A stretch of 64,000 nt of DNA from Globodera rostochiensis (taxonomy: Eukaryota > Nematoda > Chromadorea > Rhabditida > Heteroderidae), in NCBI GenBank assembly GCA_018350325.1, contig JAEVLN010000016.1, forward strand, positions 1,224,693 to 1,288,692, read 5' to 3'. Shown one piece after another: positions 10,521 to 21,489 of the stretch. The notes below the pieces were generated by a model. The model saw only the letters and a program-made list of their open reading frames with translations, ran no database searches and was not told the DNA's origin. Position numbers and translations under genes: made by a program. The stretch's first letter is position 1. Every line of letters starts with the position of its first letter.

Positions 10521-11464
10521 TTTTGTTGTTGCAAATACAAATGATTTTAATGAGTTGGCAGGTAGCGAGTTGGGTGTGATCCATGACAGTCTTGCTAAAT
10601 TTTGCTTTTTATTTTTAAGCTAAATTTAATGCTCTTAAATTGATAAACTGAGTAGGTAGATAAATAGGTAGGTAGGTAAGTGACGAGAAAAACAATTGGG
10701 GAAATTGGCAAACAAATTTGGGGGCCTTTTCTAACTCTCGATGAACAAATCGTCGTCGTCCCCAATTCCGTCAAAAGTTATTTTTAGGGGCTACCTGTCC
10801 GAAGGTCAAATTGTCCCTGAAGGTCGAAAGTTTTATAACTTTCTCCAACCTAAACCAATTAGGTCAAACATTATACCAAATGAAAGCTCTCGATAGGAAA
10901 AGCAATTAATAAGCAAAAACTTAGCAATCTGATAAAATGAGTTATGGCCAGAAAACCTACAAAAATGTTAGAGGTTTTCACTTTTTTGGCCCTACTTTTT
11001 TAACCATTGTCCAATCGCAAAGTTTTAACTTAATGATAACTCAAACTCATCGCAAGCTTTCATTTGGTATAATGTTCGGCCTAATCGGTTTAGGTTGGAG
11101 AAAGATATAAAACTTTCGACCTTTGGCGGACCGGAAGCGACAGGGGTGCATTTTTGAAAATGAGAATAAATCGATCTTAGGGGTGCATTTTTCGGTTTTA
11201 TTGCATCAAAAAATAAAAGAATATAAATAGTCACTATAAATCGATTGAATTGCTTATAGTGACCTAAAAATGCGATTTTCGGGCATTTCAGAGCAGGGGC
11301 CGTTCAGGAAAAAAAAATAGTCAAAAGACTAAAAGTCCGGGCCCTATTTATAAAAATGTGATTTCCACTTTAAAAATTCAAATTAGGATTTCAGGAAGTG
11401 AAATTTCGCATCGGCGCCTGTTTGTTCGGCGACGGAAATTAATTACCCAGTCTCTAATAATTAC
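10521..11464. repeat. Gene-free DNA with a large fold-back
   Basis: 10521-10780 has nothing recognisable beyond a TAGGTAGGTAAG short repeat. About 10795-10910 ('gaaggtcgaaagttttataa', 'ctccaacctaaaccaattag', 'caaatgaaagctctcg') is repeated in inverted orientation at about 11050-11140 ('caagctttcatttggtataa', 'cggtttaggttggagaaaga'). It reads as a degenerate inverted-repeat element. 11150-11460 is AT-rich. Confidence 0.5.
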
Positions 11465-11715
11465 TAGAGACGAGATTTTTAGGGTTTTACATTTTTTTTT
11501 GCGAATAGGGGTTGACGAGAGAAGCCCAGAAATAGCATTCATTTCGAAAAATTTTTGAATTAGAGCGACTTTTTAGTCCCTAAAAATCCCTATTTCGCCC
11601 TTTTTGAGAATAAATCCCTATTTAGCCGTTTTTGTGTTTTTAGACCCTATTTTGGGGGGTTTTTTAGTCCCTATTATATGTCCCCGTTTTTTAGTCCCTA
11701 AAAATCTCGTCTCTA
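11465..11715. mobile_element. hAT-type MITE, 251 bp
   Basis: It has a perfect 20-bp terminal inverted repeat TAGAGACGAGATTTTTAGGG and a perfect 8-bp duplication ATAATTAC (11457-11464 and 11716-11723). The interior repeats 'tttttagtccctattt'. It is a clean, probably fairly recent insertion. Confidence 0.9.
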
Positions 11716-11723
11716 ATAATTAC

Positions 11724-12700
11724 CCACCCTTGCAAGCATATTAAACCTTTAAAATGAGAAGGAAAAAATACATAAAAACTATGTTTGGAAAGTTCAGAAT
11801 TTTCTCTATCAAATGATATAAAAATTTATAGTAATTTTTTTTTCCTATTTCAAGCTAATAAATAATTTAAAAAAGACAGCTCAAAAAAGCTGTATAAACG
11901 ACTATTAATGTTGGTCGGCTTCATATTATCACTTACTGCAATAAACCCAGAACAAAGAATTGGACAAGTTTATAAAAAAAAACCGTGTTTTGAGCCTTGA
12001 GATGAATGCCCCTTTTGGTCGGGGTTAGATTACCATATCATAAGGAGCTGGTTAACCATTTAAATTTCAAAATTTCTTATGATGCGGGTTCGTGGTTAAC
12101 TAACCAGGTCATTTAACCATGGTTATTTAACCAGGTCATTTACCCATGGTTACCTAACCCCGTTCTTATGATTCCACCCCCGAGGATGATCAAAAATTAA
12201 TTACCCTGGGTAATAAAAAGAGATAATACGGTAATCCCGCCCGATCCCGGCCTACTCTAACTTGTGGTAAGTCAACGCCCCGGCAATTTTTGATTTCTTT
12301 CAAATGTAAAACAATTTTGATAGTGTGCGTTGATGTTCCAATTATTCTCGCCGCCTAACGCTCTCTCTCTATCTCTCATTTTCGCTTTTAAGAGGTTTTG
12401 TGTATAAAAATTGGTCCAAAATTGTTAAAGTTTAAAAATTTCGCAGAGGAATTATTTGCGCGAACGAAAAAGACTAAAATAAAAATATAGGGAGCGGGAA
12501 TTTCAAAAAGTGCGGGACGGGACTCCTGCACTTTCCCCACGGGAATCCCGTTCCCGCCGATCTCTAATTTTGATAAAATTATAAATGTGGAAAAATTGTT
12601 TGAATTCTCATTGGATAATAAAAAAAAGTCTTTTATTCACGACGCCCCATCTCTGATATAATCGAATAAATGTTTATTCCATCAAATTCCGTTCGTCCAC
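11724..12700. other. Gene-free AT-rich DNA with element ends
   Basis: 11724-12050 is AT-rich and featureless. 12040-12170 has a short tandem motif 'ggttatttaaccaggtcatt' with inverted halves. About 12345-12400 holds the 'tctcgccgcctaacgctctc' piece of the 109-bp family. 12480-12566 is the complement of the element end at 7396 (ending CGATCTCTA). 12600-12700 is the 3' flank of the following minus-strand gene. Confidence 0.45.
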
Positions 12701-12708
12701 CTCCTCCC

Positions 12709-14060
12709 TCATAAAGTCAGTCCCAAAAATCGAGCCAAAACATAATACCAACGGCTGTGTAAATAATCGGTTCAGTTGAAAGCGAAATTATCCCATTTGG
12801 CACTTACCCGTCGCCGATGTCCTCGTCTTTGAAGTTAATGTCGATGCTATTCCCCAAACAATATTTAGCCTCCGCTTCCCACTTGGACCATTTGTCTTTG
12901 TTGCGATCAATCGGACAACGAACCAACAACCATTCGTCTTCCTCAAAGTGCCGAAACACCAATCGCTCCTTCGTTAAATTGTTCTTCAGCTCGAATGGCA
13001 CAATGTCAGCAGAAAAAGTCCAAAAATAGATGATGAAATTGACCGGAACGGTCGAATTGGCAAATTCCTTAAGAGGAATGAAGGAATTTAAAGATTCCAA
13101 AACTCACCACTTTGAGTCGTTCCATTCTTTCCGACCAAAATAAGCAATCCAACACCTTCGGAAGGCCATCCCCGCGGGGCGTGTGCAACCATTTGGCCAC
13201 TGCTTGGTCAGAAGAAGCGCCGACACTGTCATCGGCCGGGAACTCGGGAAAAAGATCAAAGGATTCGATCAATCGGAGGTTTGTACAATCGCGGAGAATG
13301 GTCGGAGAGAATTGGCGCAAACAATCAAGTTTACAGGGCCACAAAGAAAGACCGCAAATGTTGTCTTTGAACAACGGCCAAAGCTTTTTCCAAATGATTT
13401 TCCAACTGCGCTTTTGGTCATCCTTTGTTCCAATGGTAAGATGGATCCCTTTGGAGTTGCAAATCGGACGAATGAGTTTAAGAAATTTGATGACACTTTG
13501 GTCATGTAACTAAAAAAATGAAGAAATAAACATTTGTGAAAAACGTTTAATGCTTTCAAACAATTTAAACCGAAAATGACCTTATTTCAAGGCCTTTAAG
13601 TCCGATCACTTTGACTTGAAAAGGATTTTTTGGAATTGGCAGCAAACGCTCGACATTCCCCTCAACGATTTTGACAATTTCAGCGCCCTTTCTGTCAGCT
13701 GCACGACGAATTTCCAAACAGTCCAAAATCCATTTCTTCGAATTGAAATGCGCGTCCACCAAAAGGTCAAATCGATCGCTGATCAACGCAACTTTTAGTC
13801 CGAGCACAAAAGGGTCACAGAATTTGAAGACTTTGAACAAAACGTCGGCACAAATGGAACTGAAAATTCGGGGGTTTAAATAAGATGAATGGGTGCCACA
13901 AAAAAGAAGTCCCCTTTTTGTTCGTTAAGGCGAAAAGGGCGTGAAAATCAGAAATTTCCTTTAGCCGATGAAAACCAAAAATTTATTTTCGCTGAGGGCT
14001 GGGAGGCAAAACTCACTTTTCTTTCAATTGTTTCTCCACTTTCTTTGGATTTTCAGACAT
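12709..14060 (-). pseudogene. F-box-like family gene with a single frameshift
   Basis: All family exons are present: 14060-14017 ([14 protein letters not shown]), 13859-13581 ([20 protein letters not shown] ...), 13509-13108, 13067-12808 (ending DEDIGDG) and a possible last exon 12754-12709. Splice sites are conserved. Exon 3 is 402 nt rather than 403: the start reads TTACATGACC where paralogues have TTACATCGACC, a one-base loss that moves the frame just after the acceptor. The downstream frame ([40 protein letters not shown]) is otherwise clean. Either it is a very young pseudogene or the base is a sequencing error. Its closest relative is the gene at 59393-60399 (shared [14 protein letters not shown]). 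Confidence 0.75.
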
Positions 14061-14429
14061 TTTTTGTTGTTGCAAATTCAAAATAATTTTTATGATTCCA
14101 ATTAGCTAAAAACTAAAAAATGGCATTTTTAATTCCTATAAAACTAGTAACAAAAAAAAAATCGAATTCTGAGTCAGGGCTCTCAGATCACCTTCGAGAA
14201 AATATGGCATTTTTTAAGGATTTTTAAATGCCAGCACATTAAATGATTCTGACGGCGGCCTCCGACTAAAAATTTGGTTCTTTAACCAGAGATTAGTGTG
14301 CACCCGGCGAAGGTAAATGCGATAGGTATTCCAATTGAACCCAAAATATGCAGTCCAGAAATGGTACAAAAATTTATTAAAAACGAAATAAGCATTGGGT
14401 ATTCAATCAACCATTTTTAATTTTGCAGC

Positions 14430-14576
14430 CTTTGTAAATTTAATAAGGTTGCCAGAAATGGAAGGACTGATTCTCAAAATGGTAATCTGCTCGAGTGTGA
14501 AAAGGGGACAATTAAGTCGCGTTGTCATGGGAACTTTGTCGTCATTTACTTCAACGACAGTCACATCGGCGACGGG
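14430..14576 (+). pseudogene. F-box-like exon fragments
   Basis: Small pieces remain: 'PEMEGLILKM' near 14450 looks like the exon 3 end, followed by a short gap. Then FVVIYFNDSHIGDG at about 14530-14576, followed by gtaggg, matches the exon 4 end and donor. The middle is gone. A G-run and unrelated repeat DNA follow. Confidence 0.5.
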
Positions 14577-15189
14577 TAGGGGGGGGGGGGCGAAATGGCA
14601 TTTTGCCGCGTTTTCTCCCCATAACACGCGCGATTCTTCCCAGATTCCTCCGATCCTCGACTAGAGTGCGAGCGGGCCCCCGAGTCGGGCGGGTACCCGA
14701 CACGCAAATACCCAAGTCGAGTATATTTACCCGTACCCGCCCGGGTCCAAACCCATTTCCCGTACCCTAGTGTAGAGACCGAAATTTTCAAAACACACGG
14801 GCACGGGTTAAGGAAGGTCAATGATCGCCGCCGACCTACACAGCAGGGAAGCGTATCGTATCATATCGTGATCGTAAATATCGTAATCTAGAGCTCGTAT
14901 GCTAAAACCAAGCGTATCGTAATTTTTACCTGACAAATGAGTGTGTTTTTATTGCTTTTTTTGTTAAGCAATTTTAAAAATGCATTTTTTGAAAATTCTG
15001 CTAACAAATAATACGAACAAGAAATGAAACTGAAAAATATTTTTTTATTAAAAAATATTAAGCGGATGGTGTTTGTAATTAAAGATGCTTTTTTTGAGCG
15101 TGAATTCCATAACCAGGGAATTTCGGCCACAACAATTTTATTTGGAAAAGTCAAAAAAAAATTAATCATTTTCGCTTGTTTAATTGAAG
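14577..15189. other. Gene-free DNA, GGGTACCCG-type repeat
   Basis: 14660-14765 is a G/C-rich low-copy repeat (gggcgggtacccgac, cccgtacccgcccgggtcc) similar in style to the CCGGATACCGG elements at 22199 and 48164, but no matching termini were found. 14840-15190 is AT-rich without a convincing exon. Confidence 0.4.
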
Positions 15190-15280
15190 CTTTACTGCCG
15201 ATAGCAGAATTTGGAGGCCCGAAGATGGCCAAGAAAGAGACCAATGCAACGACATTTCTAAATTGCTGATCGAAAGACCG
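15190..15280 (-). pseudogene. Signal-peptide-like exon fragment
   Basis: The minus strand reads NVVALVSFLAIFGPPNSAIG then SKA, closely matching the plus-strand signal-peptide exon at 53911-53999 (MKANVVALVAFLAIFG). The start codon region is disturbed (no Met in phase), and no downstream exons are recognised. It looks like a relic of the first exon of a secreted-protein gene. Confidence 0.45.
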
Positions 15281-15820
15281 TGAATCAATGGATAAACGAT
15301 TCCAAAAGTACAAAAACCAAACATCCTAATTTCTTGTTTTTTTATAGCAAAAGTTTCATTTATAATTTTATAAAATGAATGGATAATTAATTAGGTAAAA
15401 AAGGACTAAAAAGAGAGCTTTCACATTACAGCACTTAAATATGTGTCTGGTAAAATAAAAACTCCGGGATTTTCAAATTTTAACGGGACGGGAATCCAGC
15501 ACGGGATTTCCGTCATTTTCCGTTCCCGTAAAAATCCCATCGAATTTATCTATAGGAATCACGAAGGAACGGAAAAGGCAGAAAGCAGAGATGTAAATTA
15601 TTTATTAAATTTTTCTCACTTAACTTTTTAAGATTAAAAAAAATATATAATTTTTTATATGTTTTTTATTCTCTCATTTTGTTTGTCGAACATTTTGGTG
15701 CCAAAAAGGTCAATTTTCATATTGCAAAGAAAAAAAGCAACAATTTCAATATTTCTCTATTTTCTTATTTTAAATTTCCCTCCTAATCCCTCGTCCTCAG
15801 TTTTTTCTCTTTTCGGGGGC

Positions 15821-15854
15821 TCACTCGGCCGAACCTTCGTTTGCGTCAAGCATT
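15821..15854 (-). pseudogene. Orphan F-box-like last exon, truncated
   Basis: After an acceptor (AATTCAG) the minus strand reads MLDANEGSAE and stops. A small insertion relative to GPSEPKK shifts the frame; a similar change is seen in the last exon at 36418-36451. No other family exon is adjacent. 15855-16258 has tandem 'taattccacactctc' units related to the fold-back at 50126-50242 and repeated 'aggggtgcattttt' units. Confidence 0.45.
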
Positions 15855-16258
15855 CTGAATTAAGTTTTTTCGAAACAATGATATACCGTATTCACTCTTG
15901 TAATTCCACACTCTCTGATAATTCCACACTCTCTAATAATTCCGCACTTTCTGAGGATGTTGAAAAATAATTCCACACTCTCTAATAATTCCCCACCTCA
16001 TTAACGACTAATTCGAAAAAATTCATTCTTTAGGAGTGCATTTTTTGGGATTATTGCATTTTTATTAAGGAATTATAGGGGTGTGCATTTTTTAAAAATT
16101 TGAAAAGTCAATCTTTAGGGGTGCATTTTTGGAGTTTATTGCATTTTCCTTGAGGAATTTTTTTGTTAGAGGTGCATTTTTGGGTTTTATAACATTTTTC
16201 TTAAAGAATTTTTCCAGAAGAAAATTTTTCTCCAAAATCAATTTAGGGGGTCAAATTA

Positions 16259-16802
16259 AGAAGTCGAGCGACGGCTGCCAATTCCGCAAGAGCCGCTTCC
16301 AGACAAAGTGATCGGCTTCCAAAGCCTTCAAATAAGGTAATTGTCGGTTTAATTGTTTGAAACCCATTAAACTTTTTCTGCAATGTTTTGTTGAATTTTA
16401 ATACTTTCAGTTATATCGACCAAAGTGTCATCGAATTTCTTCAAAGCATTCGGCCGACTTTTCGACTCCAAAGGGGCCATTCTTTACATCGGAACCTCCA
16501 TTAACCAAGCCAGCAGTTGAGAAAACATTTGGCCTTTGATCCGTGACAACATTGGCTGCTTTTATTTGGAGTCCCTCCATCTCGACTGTTTGCGCCAATT
16601 CTCTCCGACCGTTCTCGGCGATTGCCCAAAACTCCGAGTGCTCAGATCATTTTATCTTTTCCCCGCGTTCCCGGCCGATGACAGTGCCGGCGCTTCTTCT
16701 GGCCAAGTTTTGGCCAAATGGTTGCACACGCCCCTCGGGTTTGGACTTCCGAAGGTGTTGAAATGCAATTATCAGTCAGAAAGAATGGAAGGACTCATAA
16801 AG
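16259..16802 (+). pseudogene. F-box-like family pseudogene, 5'-truncated
   Basis: It starts mid exon 2 ([19 protein letters not shown]) at about 16262, with a donor at 16336. Exon 3 runs from about 16412 to 16802 with frameshifts near 16460 and 16510. It regains the family frame at [20 protein letters not shown] and continues through [20 protein letters not shown] to a donor at 16803. An acceptor-like remnant of exon 4 at about 17012 (ttttag then GCGTTTGCC) runs straight into repeat DNA. Confidence 0.7.
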
Positions 16803-17012
16803 GTGAGCTGCTTATTTGTTAGTATCCTGTACTTCCTAACACCGGACCCAAATTTGCCACAATATTCAAAAACATGAATTCGAACATTATTAGCACCTTC
16901 GTTCTTTTTGAATGTTTCTGATAGACAAATTAATTTTTGGAAATGTTTAAACGGATTTGGTCGAAAAAGAGATCAATTTGGATTCTACGCCCGCCTACTT
17001 TATTCCATTTTA

Positions 17013-18197
17013 GGCGTTTGCCACTGCGTTACTCTCGCCGCCTGACTCTCTCTTTTTACCACACTATTTCTTCAAAAAATAAAATGTTCAAGAAATTAAA
17101 CTAAAACAATCACGAGGGGGGGGGGGGCAGATTACTAGCGAATTCGAGGGAAAAAGAAAACAAAAACTTTATTAAAATAAATTAAATATCCGCATTAATT
17201 AAAAAAATAAATTTTTTTTGACAGAATCAAATTCGCCTAAATTTTATATCAATCGATTCCCCTCATCGAGCTGAGTACGAATATGCAAAAAGTGGGCGCC
17301 GCTCAAAGCAAAGTTACCGCCCATCAAAATTGGCCAAAAACAATGAAAAATATAAAAATAGTGAAGATTTGAAGGCATAAATACACTTAAAAATTTAAAA
17401 AAAAAATGAAGCCTACAACACCGCCGATTCCCAGGACGTCTCCGTTCCAAGTACCAAGGTGGCCCAACGTTGCTTAACTTGCCAGATCGGACGGGATGGC
17501 GTGCTTTCAACGTGGTATGGTCGTAAGCGATGCTCGAGTGAGGGAAGCCAACCAAATGTGTCACTTTTCGTCCCTTTGGTCACACTCATACAGATATTGA
17601 ACAATTTGTCAAGAATAACTAACTCTCTGTAAGTTTTCTTAAAAATTGACTGTATGTAAAAAATTTTGTCGAATTTTGCCGAAACAATCTTCGCAAACGA
17701 AACCCCTGCAAAATTCTCAACTTTTTAGTGCTAAGTCGTAAACGAACATCTTTTCAAGACAAATTTAAGCACCGCCCAGAGGGCCGAGCAGTTCCAAAAT
17801 TTATTCCATGCCACAGATATTTTGGGCAGGATACACCAAGTACCTCAAACTTGGGTAATTAAACCGAAGAAGGAAGCGCTGTGGGGAGAATGAATGTTTT
17901 GGTCAAAGCAAATGTTGGATGCTGTGCGTGCATTTTTGGGTCTGATTCCAGCACCTGCTATGCAATAGTTCTTCACTCAGCCCACTCTCTTTTCTTCCAC
18001 TCGGCGACTGCTGCTCTCTTCACTGTCCGCACATTCTTCTTCCGCATTGAGCATCAATTCTCTTCCAATTTTTACATTTTCGATGACGGAAAAATTTGAT
18101 GACTTTATTTTGGAATTTGATCCTTAAAATCACGGAGGGGGGGGGGGGGGGGGTCATTTCTAGCGAATTCGAGGGAAAAAAGAAAACAAAAACTTTA
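17013..18197. repeat. Repeat-rich gene-free DNA
   Basis: 17030-17100 is a unit of the 109-bp family. 17110-17310, with 'cacgaggggggg', 'gaattcgagggaaaaa', 'tgacagaatcaaattcgcct' and 'tcatcgagctgagtacga', recurs at 18130-18260 and 20632-20810. 17380-17470 (acaccgccgattcccaggac) recurs at 28508-28590. 17760-18100 has a short open frame (MGRMNVLVKANVGCCACIF ...) without supporting features. I see no credible gene. Confidence 0.5.
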
Positions 18198-19477
18198 TTA
18201 AAATAAATTTAAAAAATAAAATTTTTTTTGACAGACGCAAATTCGCCTAAATTTCATATCGTCGCGCTCAATTGGACGGCGAATCAACGGACATTTGTCT
18301 TTTTTAAGGTGTCGGAACTCCAATCGCTCACCCGTCAAATTGTTCGCCAATTCAAATGGCTTAATGTCCTCGCCCACCACGCAAATGAAACCGATGACGA
18401 AATTGACCTGTTCGAACGAATCGACAAATGCCTAGAGGTTACAAAGGAATTTAAAGGGAAAAAGCCAAATAAAAGCACCATTTTGAGTCCTTCCACTTCT
18501 TTCAAACAACAAACGCATCCCCGCAACACCTTCGGAAGGCCATCCCCGCGGGGCGTATGCAACCATTTGGCCACAGCTTGTTTAGCAGAAGCGCCGGCAC
18601 TGTCATCGGCCGGAAACTCGAGGAAATGACAAAAGTCGATCACTCGGAGCCTTGCACAATTGCGAAGAACGGTCGGAGAGAAAAGGCGCAAACGGCCAAG
18701 TTCAGAGGAACCCAAGTCAAATCCGCAAATGTTGTCTTTGATCAGAGGCCAAATCTTTTTCCAAATGATTTGCCAACTGCGGTCTTCGTCGGTGTCTGTC
18801 CCAATGTAAAGATTGATTCCTTTGGAGTCGAATACTTTACGGATGCGTTGGAGAAATTCGATCGCACTTCGATCGATGTAACTAAAAATTTTAAAATATT
18901 TTTTAGGGATTTCAGAACACTTTAAGGACTTTATTTCAAGACATTGGAAGCCGATCACTTTGCCCGGAAGCTTTTTTCGCGGAATTGGCAGCCGCCGTCC
19001 GACTTTATAGCCCCAGTCAAAGCGTTTGACAATTTGAGCGCCATTTCCTTTCTTTGCACGACAAATGTCCAAATGTCCCAACGACCATTCCATCAAATTA
19101 AAATGCGCGTCCACCAAAATGTCAAATGTATCGCTGATCAGTGCAACTTTCAGGCCGAGCAGGACGGGGCCACAGAATTTGAAGTCTTCGAACAAAAGGT
19201 CGGCACAAATGGAACTGAAAATACGGGGTTAAATGAGATGAATGAGTGCCGCAAATAGAATTGCGCGTTTTGTTAAAATTGGTCAAAAAGGTAGAAAATT
19301 TTGTCGTTAAAGCGGGAAGAGCGTGAGAACCTTCAATTGCCAGAAATTCTCTTTTAGCTGATGAAAAAAAGACTTTCATTCCGGTGAGGGCGGGGGGATT
19401 CCCCGGAGCTCGTAGAAATAAGGCAAAACTCACATTTCTTCCAATTGCTTCTCCACTTTCTTCGGATTGTCCGACAT
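18198..19477 (-). CDS. F-box-like protein with chimeric C-terminus (321 aa)
   Basis: Exons 19477-19434, 19214-18930, 18881-18479 and 18431-18198; all joins hold frame (966 nt). The start is [14 protein letters not shown]. The F-box-like part ([33 protein letters not shown]) and the central block ([49 protein letters not shown]) are intact. Intron 2 is also open, so a retained-intron product would stay in frame. Exon 4 follows the family as far as RRPIERDDM, then runs into a repeat at about 18260. From there it reads [18 protein letters not shown] before a stop, so the usual WAKWE ... DIGDG tail is lost. It could be a functional shortened protein or a young pseudogene. Confidence 0.65.
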
Positions 19478-19975
19478 TTTTTGTTGTTGAAAACCAAATG
19501 ATTTTCATGATTTCAATGAGCTAAACACTGAAAAATGGAATTTTTAATAATATAAAAAAAATCGTATTCTGAGGGGGGGGGGCAGACAAATGGCAATCGA
19601 AGTGAGGAGAAAAAAAGTCTATTCGAATGATTGTGAAGCAAATGTGGGAGAGGGAGTAACTATTTGAATTTATGAGCGATGGATCGATAAGGGTAGACAC
19701 AAAAATCGATAACCGTTAATCGCTCTCCTGATGAGACAGAGAAGAAAAAACTTTTTGGCACATTTGTGCAATCAATAAGGACTTTCGGCCCCGGGGGCTG
19801 TCACGACAAATCTGACAAAATGGGCGACCCGTCCGGCCATTTGTGCAATCAATAAATAAAAAACGCAAATGGACTGGACCTACAGTATGGCCAGAAAGAT
19901 AGGCCACAAAATTTCCTACAAATTTGCCTGCGACAAAAATATTAGCATAGTGCGCAAATATTGCACGGGAAAACA
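19478..19975. repeat. 5' flank and dispersed repeat
   Basis: 19478-19560 is the conserved leader of the preceding minus-strand gene. 19620-19830 is an inverted copy of the GATCGATG/ATCGATTTTTGTG dispersed repeat ('agcgatggatcgataagggt', 'acacaaaaatcgataaccgt'). 19830-19975 has no recognised feature. Confidence 0.45.
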
Positions 19976-20630
19976 ATTTTTAGATGGGGTGCGTTCATGT
20001 CCAAATTACTCTCGCCGCCTGACTCTCTCTTTTTAGCACACTATTTCTTCAAAAAATAAAATTTTCAGAAATTAAACTAAAACAATTTTTAGATGGGGTG
20101 CGTTCATGTCCAAATTACTCTCGCCGCCTGACTCTCTCTTTTTAGCACACTATTTCTTCAAAAAATAAAATTTTCAGAAATAAACTAAAACAATTTTTAG
20201 ATGGGGTGCATTCTTGTCCAAATTACTCTCGCCGCCTGACTCTCTCTTTTTAGCACACTATTTCTTCAAAAAATAAAATTTTCAGAAATTAAACTAAAAC
20301 AATTTTTAGATGGGGTGCGTTCATGTCCAAATTACTCTCGCCGCCTGACTCTCTCTTTTTAGCACACTATTTCTTCAAAAAATAAAATTTTCAGAAATTA
20401 AACTAAAACAATTTTTAGATGGGGTTCATTCACGTCCAAATTACTCTCGCCGCCTGACTCTCTCTTTTTAGCACACTATTTCTTCAAAAAATAAAATTTT
20501 CAGAAATAAACTAAAACAATTTTTAGATGGGGTTCATTCACGTCCAAATTACTCTCGCCGCCTGACTCTCTCTTTTAGCACACTATTTCTTCAAAAAATA
20601 AAATGTTCAAGAAATTAAACTAAAACAATC
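19976..20630. repeat. Tandem array, six units of about 109 bp
   Basis: Units begin TTTTTAGATGGGGTGCGTTC, continue ATTACTCTCGCCGCCTGACT and end in TTTTCAGAAATTAAACTAAA. Unit starts are spaced 109, 108, 109, 109 and 108 bp. Each unit resembles one end of dispersed elements found singly at 7643-7720, 44040-44150 and 50590-50780. The last two units share 'ggggttcattcacg', which points to recent unit-by-unit duplication. Confidence 0.9.
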
Positions 20631-20990
20631 ACGGGGGGGGGGCATTTCTAACGAATTCGAGGGAAAAAAGAAAACAAAAACTTTATTAAAATAAATTAAA
20701 TATCCGCATTAATTAAAAAAATTAATTTTTTTTGACAGACGCAAATTCGCCTAAATTTTATATCAATCGATTCCCCTCATCGAGCTGAGTTCGAATATGC
20801 AAAAATTGGGTGCCGCTCACCAACTATTGTTCAAAAAATAAAATTTTCAGAAATAAACTAAAACAATTTTTAGATGGGGTGCGTTCATGTCCAAATTACT
20901 CTCGCCGCCTGACTCTCTCTTTTTAGCACACTATTTCTTCAAAAAATAAAATTTTCAGAAATAAACCCGGGTTTCCCTTTTTCGGAATCA
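20631..20990. repeat. Repeat block and a seventh 109-bp unit
   Basis: 20632-20810 duplicates 17110-17310 (gaattcgagggaaaaa ... atcgagctgag). 20830-20962 is another unit of the 109-bp family separated from the main array. 20990-21250 contains a short plus-strand open frame beginning near 21013 with no recognised motif, and 21250-21480 is AT-rich. Confidence 0.55.
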
Positions 20991-21489
20991 AAAGCCAACA
21001 ATTCCGGTAAAATTGCTCCTTTGGTTGGCTAAAGCCGACGGCGCTGGCGAGAAAATTGTTAAATTTTTAATTTCAAAATACAATATTTTTGAGTGGCTCG
21101 TCGGCGGTGATTTTATTGGCGCTACAAATGTCCCCGCGCACAAAAACAATAATTGTTTACAGTATGTCATTCATTCCCCCCCCCGCATCCAATTTTATAT
21201 CGATTCATCGGTTAACCCGAAATTCTTCATTCTCCCAGAAAAGGCCTAGAATTGTAAAAAAAACAAAAAATCAAACGAATTAATTTGGTTTTTTGACATC
21301 AGATTCGAAATTTATGCATCAGAAAACTCCGGAAACGAACTTTTTCAATATTTCATTGTAAAGTTCAGTAAATCGATTTCCAAAAATTCGGGTCCGTGGT
21401 TCGAAATCGGCCTAAATTATTTGCATCTACGCATTTTGAACTTTTGTCATTTTTAGAAATTAAAGATTTAGAAATTTGTAGTAATTGCC

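Noticed and set aside
14888..15313. Minus-strand open frame of 141 codons
   Set aside because: Most of it is AT-rich low-complexity sequence; only the small signal-peptide-like part (15190-15280) has a counterpart elsewhere.
17244..17564. Minus-strand open frame of 106 codons
   Set aside because: It overlaps a dispersed repeat that recurs at 28508-28590 and has no recognised motif or splice context.
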